Below are positions 58,512 to 64,000 of a stretch of DNA of 64,000 nucleotides, one piece after another (position 1 is the first letter of the stretch; each line of letters starts with the position of its first letter). This DNA comes from Haematobia irritans. Lineage: Eukaryota > Arthropoda > Insecta > Diptera > Muscidae. The DNA lies in contig NC_134398.1 in NCBI RefSeq assembly GCF_050003625.1, positions 102,229,498 through 102,293,497 of the forward strand, read 5' to 3'. A program made the translations under genes and the position numbers. The notes below the pieces were generated by a model. That model worked only from the letters and a program-made list of their open reading frames with translations. It was not told the origin of the DNA and ran no database searches.

Positions 58512-59101
58512 AATTTGACTTGCGGAGCCTCTAAGAGAAGCAAATTTCATCCGATCCGGCTGAAATTTGGTACAGGGTGTAAGTATATGGTCTCTACTGA
58601 CCATGCAAAAATTGGTCAACATTGGTCCATAATTATATATAGCCGCCATATAAACCGATCACCAGATTTGACCTCCGGAGCCTCTTGGAAGACCAAAATT
58701 CATCTGATTCAGCTCAAATTTGGTACGTGGTTTTAATATATGGCCTCAAACACCCATGCAAAAATTGGTCGAAATCGGTCCATAATTATATATAGGCCCC
58801 ATATACACCGATCCCAAAATTTGACCACCGGGGCCCCTTGGAAAAGCAAAATTCATCCGATTCGGATGACCCCCACATAAGCGACCCCCATATTTCAATT
58901 CTGGCTCTCTACGTATCGTGCAAAAAGTCCATATCGATTCGTAATTATTTGTAGACTTACCTATACATAACTTTTTTGTCTAATATATACCACGTATAGA
59001 CTAACTCACAATTTAGAAAACGATGTTCAGAAGTTTTAAGATACAACAACCCAAGTAATTCGATTGTGAATGACATTCTTTCGTAGAAGCTTCTACGCCA
59101 T

Positions 59102-60950
59102 TTTTTTTTTTGTACAATTATATTATTTTATAATACCATTTTAAATTATTAACTAAAAGTAATTAATATTTACACTTATTTAAATTATAAAATGTTTAAT
59201 ACTGTGATATTTATGAAATGTAATTTCTATATCTATTGTAGACAATATCGTAATCGCGAAATATTGGGAACAATAAAATAAAATATTTAAAAAAGACCTA
59301 AAGCTTGAAGAAACATTAATTTATAATTCTAACAAAAGGTCGACCAAAAATCAAATAAAAAACGAATAATTAAAACGAAGAGCCCGCCGAAACAACAATA
59401 TAATTCAAAAATGATCTAAAATAGACTAGAGAAAAACAACAGCATAAAACACAGTACACCCAGAGAAGGAATATGATCACCTCAAAAATGTTTTAAGAGC
59501 AAAATGTTATTTTTGGGTGGTGACCATGTAACATGGTTTTCGCAACAATGTCATTTTCTCGGAAATCATGTATCTGATTTCGGCAAGCAGGTTATATTTT
59601 ACGAGAAAATAACATTTTAGTGACAAACATGTTACATGGTCACCATACAAAAATAACATTTTGCTCTTGAAACATGTTTGAGGTGATCATATTCCTTCTC
59701 TGCGTGTAAAAATAAACATTTAAATGTAAAAGCTATAAGGACAAAATCGACAATGACTGAGAATTTTCAAAGAAAAATTCTAAATGTTATTATAAAACAT
59801 CACCACAATATAAAAAGAGATATTGAACGAGAAAAGGACGGAATAAAATCATCCTTAGACAGTAAACTTAATGAAGAAGAAAAGAACTATCTTTGGACAA
59901 GAGAAAATAAAATTACAAGGGGAATTAAAGAAAAGTCAACCGCAACACACAAGAAAAAATTAAGAAAACTGCAAGAACAACAAATAGAGGAATTGGACAT
60001 AACAAACGAAAAATGGTTTATCAATACAACAGACACTCAATTTCTTGAAAATGTAAAATGGTTACTGTCGTTAGGACAAAAACATGGTCTCCCAACATCA
60101 AAAGCCGAATTTCCACTTTTTAAATATATAAGCGATGGGGAACATATAATACAATCCACCAAAAAAGAAAAGGAAGAACAGGAAACTACGAGAACCATGT
60201 TCGCAACAACTTTAGAAACCCATTTAAATAAAATGAAATACAACAGTAGGGAGAAGTTCGTTACAAGAACAGTGGAGCAAACTCGACAATTTCTAAAGAA
60301 AAATAAAAATATATTAATTTTAAATGCAGACAAAGGCAATACAACAGTTGCTATGGAGAAAGTGAATATCAACAGAGAATGACGAATATTGTAGGCGACA
60401 TGATGATGTATCAAAGAATCAACAAGCATCCAACGGCATCGTTACAGCGAAAAAAAACGAATTAGTGGAGGAACTGGCCAAAAACAACATGATTTCTCCT
60501 GCAGAGAAAAAACGACTAAAAACGGACGTAGCTACAGCACCAAGGATTTACGGCTTGCCAAAAACACATAAAGATGGTTATCCATTACGGCCTATTTGCT
60601 CATGCATAGATTCACCTTCGAGCAATCTCTGCAAGCACATTGGAAACCTTTTGAAAATTCTAACACATGACTCAAAGTACAATGTAAAGGACTCTCTTCA
60701 ATTTAAAAATAAGATCAAGAACTTGACTATCAATGAGGATGAAAAATTTGTATCTTTTGACGTTGTGTCCCTATTCCCAAGCGTACCGGTTGACTTAGCT
60801 TTAAAAATCATCGAAAGAAGATGGCAAGAATTGGAGGGACATACTAGAATTACAAAAAATATCTTTATGTAAATTTTAAAATTTTGCATTGTGGAGAATA
60901 GATACTTTACGTACGAAGATAAAATATATAAACAAAAGAGAGGATTACCC
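59102..60950 (+). pseudogene. Penelope-like element, 5' half, right arm
   Basis: 5' region 59102-59750, then frame 59753-60382 (209 codons): KILNVIIKHHHNIKRDI, WLLSLGQKHGLPTSKAEFPL, ILILNADKGNTTVAMEKVNI, the N-terminal region of Penelope-like proteins. Two frame changes follow, near 60360-60380 and at the A-run near 60450. Then 60465-60872: TAPRIYGLPKTHKDGYPLRP, SSNLCKHIGNLLKIL, EKFVSFDVVSLFPSVPVDLA (RT motifs; D of SFDVVSLF is the first catalytic Asp). The text goes on in another frame to KQKRGLPIG at about 60945 and stops; the YxDD part, thumb and endonuclease are missing. Confidence 0.87.
59457..59706. mobile_element. TA-flanked MITE present only in the right arm (250 bp)
   Basis: Ends CACCCAGAGAAGGAATATGA and its inverse with CACGCAGAG; arms of almost 90 bases match (gatcacctcaaa, aagagcaaaatgttattttt, tggtgaccatgtaacatg). 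Flanked by TA (59455-59456, 59707-59708). The left arm shows the empty site. Confidence 0.9.
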
Positions 60951-62411
60951 ATAGGTTAGGTTAGGTTATAGCAGAGCTTCCCAAATGGGGGGCGCGCCCC
61001 CCTAGGGGGGCGCAGCGTCATTTTTGGTTGAGCAGTTTTTGTATCATTAAGTTTGTTCACAGAAAAAAATTCCGTAGTTAAACTAACGCTAAATTTAACT
61101 TATTTTTATTGAAAAAAAATTATTTACTTGTAGTTAAATTTTATTATTTTTATCGAAATTTTCTACAGCTTAATGAAATCTTACTTTTTTTAAGTATGTC
61201 TCAACTGTTCATGAACTAAACGTGAGTATACAGTTCAATAACCGTACACATAAGTTCAATATGAACTAAAACAAACTAACATTTTCATACGATTCCCAAA
61301 AATAGTAAGAATGAACCACTATATGGTTAAAATGGTCATGATTTGGCGCCAATGATTTTCTTCTTTACTTTTAGTTCATTTTTTCTTCTTGATATGATGT
61401 AATTTCGTGAACTGCAGTTAAAAAGTACAACAGGGCATTAAAATTTCCTGGTTTTAACAACGCTTTGTGGAAATCTCAAAATGTGGAGTAAAATTTAGTT
61501 CAATTTTTGTGCGTGGTGGTTCATTCTTTCTATAAAACAGTTCATTTTATTCGGTGTTAAAACAACACTAATTGTTAAGTTCAACAAAACATCAATAATA
61601 TACTACAAAAATACATACCATTCGTACATTTCGAAATGTTCATTTATAACCACAGTAAGAAAATAATAGAAGTTACATGAAATTCTATAATTTGTTGTAG
61701 GTTTTCCATTATTAGTTGTTCACTTGCTAAAATATCGGAACCAGTACCCACTTTTGTATTCACACATTTTAAAAATTTTGAATCCATTTTCGTCACTTTT
61801 ACACAGAAAAAAGGGTCTTGTAAATTTAAGGGCCATTTTAACTTCCACATAGTTCAACAAGTTTACTGTAATATAGTTCATTTTTCGTAACCACAACGAA
61901 AATTAACTTAGCTAAAGGAAAACTTACAAAAATTCAGTAAATGTTTTTTAGTTCACTAACTACGAAATGGGAAGAATTTTTCCTTAAATAAATTTCCAAC
62001 ACAGTAGTTAATCCATTGTTGATTCTATTATAAAAATACATGAGCAATATAAAAATCTTACAACGAAATGTGGACAATTTACTAAGAAAAAATTTTGTAT
62101 GGAAAAAAATTTTTGTAGTAAAAATTAACTGAACGAAATTACCGATTCATATGATGGCTACCTACAGATTATTTCCCTTTTTATTATATGTTGGAGTGTT
62201 TTTCCTCACATTGAAAATTTTAGATAAAGTAGAATAAAAAGTAGTTAATATAATCCTTGACGGGTACATATCATTTTTTATAGATTCCTCATAAATTTGG
62301 TATATATTTTACCTTAACTTATAGATAGAATTCCAACTAATCAATAAACGTGCTTGTTTATGCCATACATAAACCCAATACATTGAATGGCAATGTCAAT
62401 GTCAATTTCTT
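60951..62411. repeat. AT-rich repeat debris in the right arm
   Basis: Mirror of 52849-54310, with the hAT-like end CAGAGCTTCCCAAA at 60973-60986 after two GGTTA units, and a GC-rich hairpin shorter by 22 bases. Confidence 0.5.
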
Positions 62412-62849
62412 CCTAAAGGCCGGTACTATGTTCATTCTTGCGAAAAATTTTTATGGAAACCATTATTTCGCACATAGAAAGCGGCGTTTTTTTAGGTAGC
62501 TTGGAGCGCTATTTTATAGGGAGCGATATTGGATTAAGTTGGTGGTTGTTGCTTGTTTTTACAAAATAACATTTTATTTTTCCTTGGGCAATTGATCTGC
62601 TATTCCTTTGATCCTTTGTATAGTTTCGGAACAAAAATATGGTCCGTGTTTGATTTATAAACCCGCACAAATAGTTTTTAATAAATAAATTATTTCTTAA
62701 TTCACATTGCAACTGGCGCCGTGCTATAAACGTCAGTTTTTCAACACGAAAAAACAAAGTATCACAAATGGAAAAAATTTCGCAAATTTTTCGCATTTTT
62801 TGGTTTTGTATGGAGTTTCAATGCGAAAACCGAACAGAGTACCGGCCTT
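62412..62849. mobile_element. MITE with AAGGCCGGTACT ends (right arm)
   Basis: Mirror copy of 52411-52848. Confidence 0.75.
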
Positions 62850-64000
62850 AAAAGCGGATTTAAAATTTCTTAAAAATCGCTAATACCAATATCGATAAGT
62901 ACCCTATAATATCGATTAAAACATAACGAATGTCAATGTAATTTTTCGCCTTAAAAAAAAAGACAAACCTTGGCTTGGGTACTACTTCCGCTACATTCTT
63001 CCGTAACCTCTGGCTTGTTTGATTCGTTTTTTAATACTGGTAAGACATACGATTTAATGAAGCAATAAATCCAAAATTTGTCCATCCATCCTGAAACAAT
63101 TCTTTCCTTTGTTTTTTCTTGTCTCATTCTTTGGACTGGATTGTTATTGTACTCCTCGTATGCCGCTGGAGTACAAGGTCTTACTCATCGTCTATTCCAG
63201 ATAATTTGTGACATTTAAGGCTCATGAGAAGTTCATTTCTAATCTGCTCCCTTTTCACATAAACATTGTGGTCCAGTTCCAACCGGATAACCAGCCGAGA
63301 ATACCATCGCTAACGGGAACTCTCTCTGAGAATCCAACTTCACTTAACCAACAGCTCAATTTACGGATCAACAAAACAGGTCAGTTTGCGTTTTTTCTTT
63401 TCTATCATTTCATTTGAGTATAAGTGCTATTCAGCGGTGGAGTGTACTTAAATTACGGATAAGAAAAAATTATTTTGGCATGTGAATACATAAATGCAAC
63501 AGAGAAAAAGAATTAAGTAAACATTTCAGGGAAAAGTCTAAATTGAATAAAATTTAATTAACCAGTTGGAACATTCATTGGCGAAAATATAACGACATAA
63601 AATATAAAATAGGAAAACCCAAAAAGGAATTACATTCAACAATTAAAACATATATTGAAAAACATTGCCAATAATAAGGCATGTTTTTTGGTGAATTTGG
63701 TGAGTTTCGCGTATATATGGTTGATTATTAGAGAATAATTTCTAATAGTTAAGAAAGAGAAAAGAAGAAACCATATACCGCATGCCTTCTTGTCATACCC
63801 CAACCATCCACATAACCAGATATATTTCCCCACCTAGGAATGTAAAGAGCGGCCCCAAACCTCGTGGCGTCGCTGTTCTTATGTTATGATATGCCAATGT
63901 ATGATAATTCCTTTACAGCTTTCCCCTTACAGTTTTACCCCTTAATGCTACTATAACACACTTCACCCACCGTTCTCTCAATGCACAAAACCTGTTCCCA
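62850..64000. other. outer part of the right arm, no gene recognised
   Basis: Mirror of 51260-52410. Short frames at 63208-63417 and 63833-63636 have no recognised domain. Confidence 0.5.

Larger units (their letters stand above)
58512..64000. repeat. right arm of the large inverted repeat
   Basis: Inverse of 51257-57803, except that it lacks repeat copy 4 and 22 bases near 61005 and has an extra MITE at 59457-59706. It still pairs at the last base of the window. Confidence 0.95.

Overview
The window is AT-rich eukaryotic DNA made almost entirely of transposable elements. I could not recognise any host gene, rRNA, functional tRNA, operon or CRISPR array. The element set (BEL/Pao, an Osvaldo/Ulysses-like Ty3 element, a 17.6/297-type gypsy element with a tRNA-Ser primer site, LOA-type and jockey/CR1-type LINEs, Penelope-like and Tc1-like elements, many MITEs and tRNA-headed SINEs ending in CCTAA repeats) points to a higher fly, probably a calyptrate. 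That assignment is inference from element families, not from a marker gene. Most coding regions are broken by stops, frameshifts or insertions, as expected for heterochromatin-like or intergenic DNA.

Region 1 (1-14030): the 3' end of a BEL/Pao retrotransposon (pol C-terminus, a zinc-knuckle 3' ORF, polypurine tract and 3' LTR). Its LTR is split by a 12.7 kb Ty3/gypsy retrotransposon (1230-13947) with unusually long, nearly identical LTRs (3379 and 3376 bp), a 4-bp target duplication, a tRNA-Lys primer site, a Gag that begins with a RING-H2 finger, a canonical A-AAA-AAC frameshift site and a Pol with protease, RT, RNase H and integrase. It is nearly intact but carries one in-frame stop and one frameshift.

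Region 2 (14031-36959): a deep nest. A 17.6-type gypsy element (minus strand, primer site at 36634-36651) is interrupted by a Tc1-like transposon (14267-31654). The Tc1 transposase gene holds a small Mag-type Ty3 element (about 14955-30760), which holds a jockey/CR1-like LINE (about 16318-29050). That LINE holds two copies of a TA-flanked repeat with tRNA-like segments (18071-19993, 25354-27149) and a LOA-type LINE (20033-24725) that itself carries a SINE. A second SINE sits in the Mag element.

Region 3 (36960-51256): short degenerate repeats about 145 bp apart, a third copy of the tRNA-bearing repeat, several MITEs, a fold-back element built on CGTGAG motifs, a SINE relic, a jockey-like LINE (45304-48983) and a Penelope-like fragment.

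Region 4 (51257-64000): a large inverted repeat centred on about 380 bp of (TA)n, still running at the window end. Both arms carry the same truncated, doubly frameshifted Penelope-like element. The left arm alone has a fourth copy of the tRNA-bearing repeat; the right arm alone has a 250-bp MITE. This is either a real palindrome or two haplotypes joined head to head in assembly.

The genes work together only as parasite and host layers: the SINEs share their 3' tail with the LOA LINE found in the same window, which suggests that this LINE's machinery copies them.
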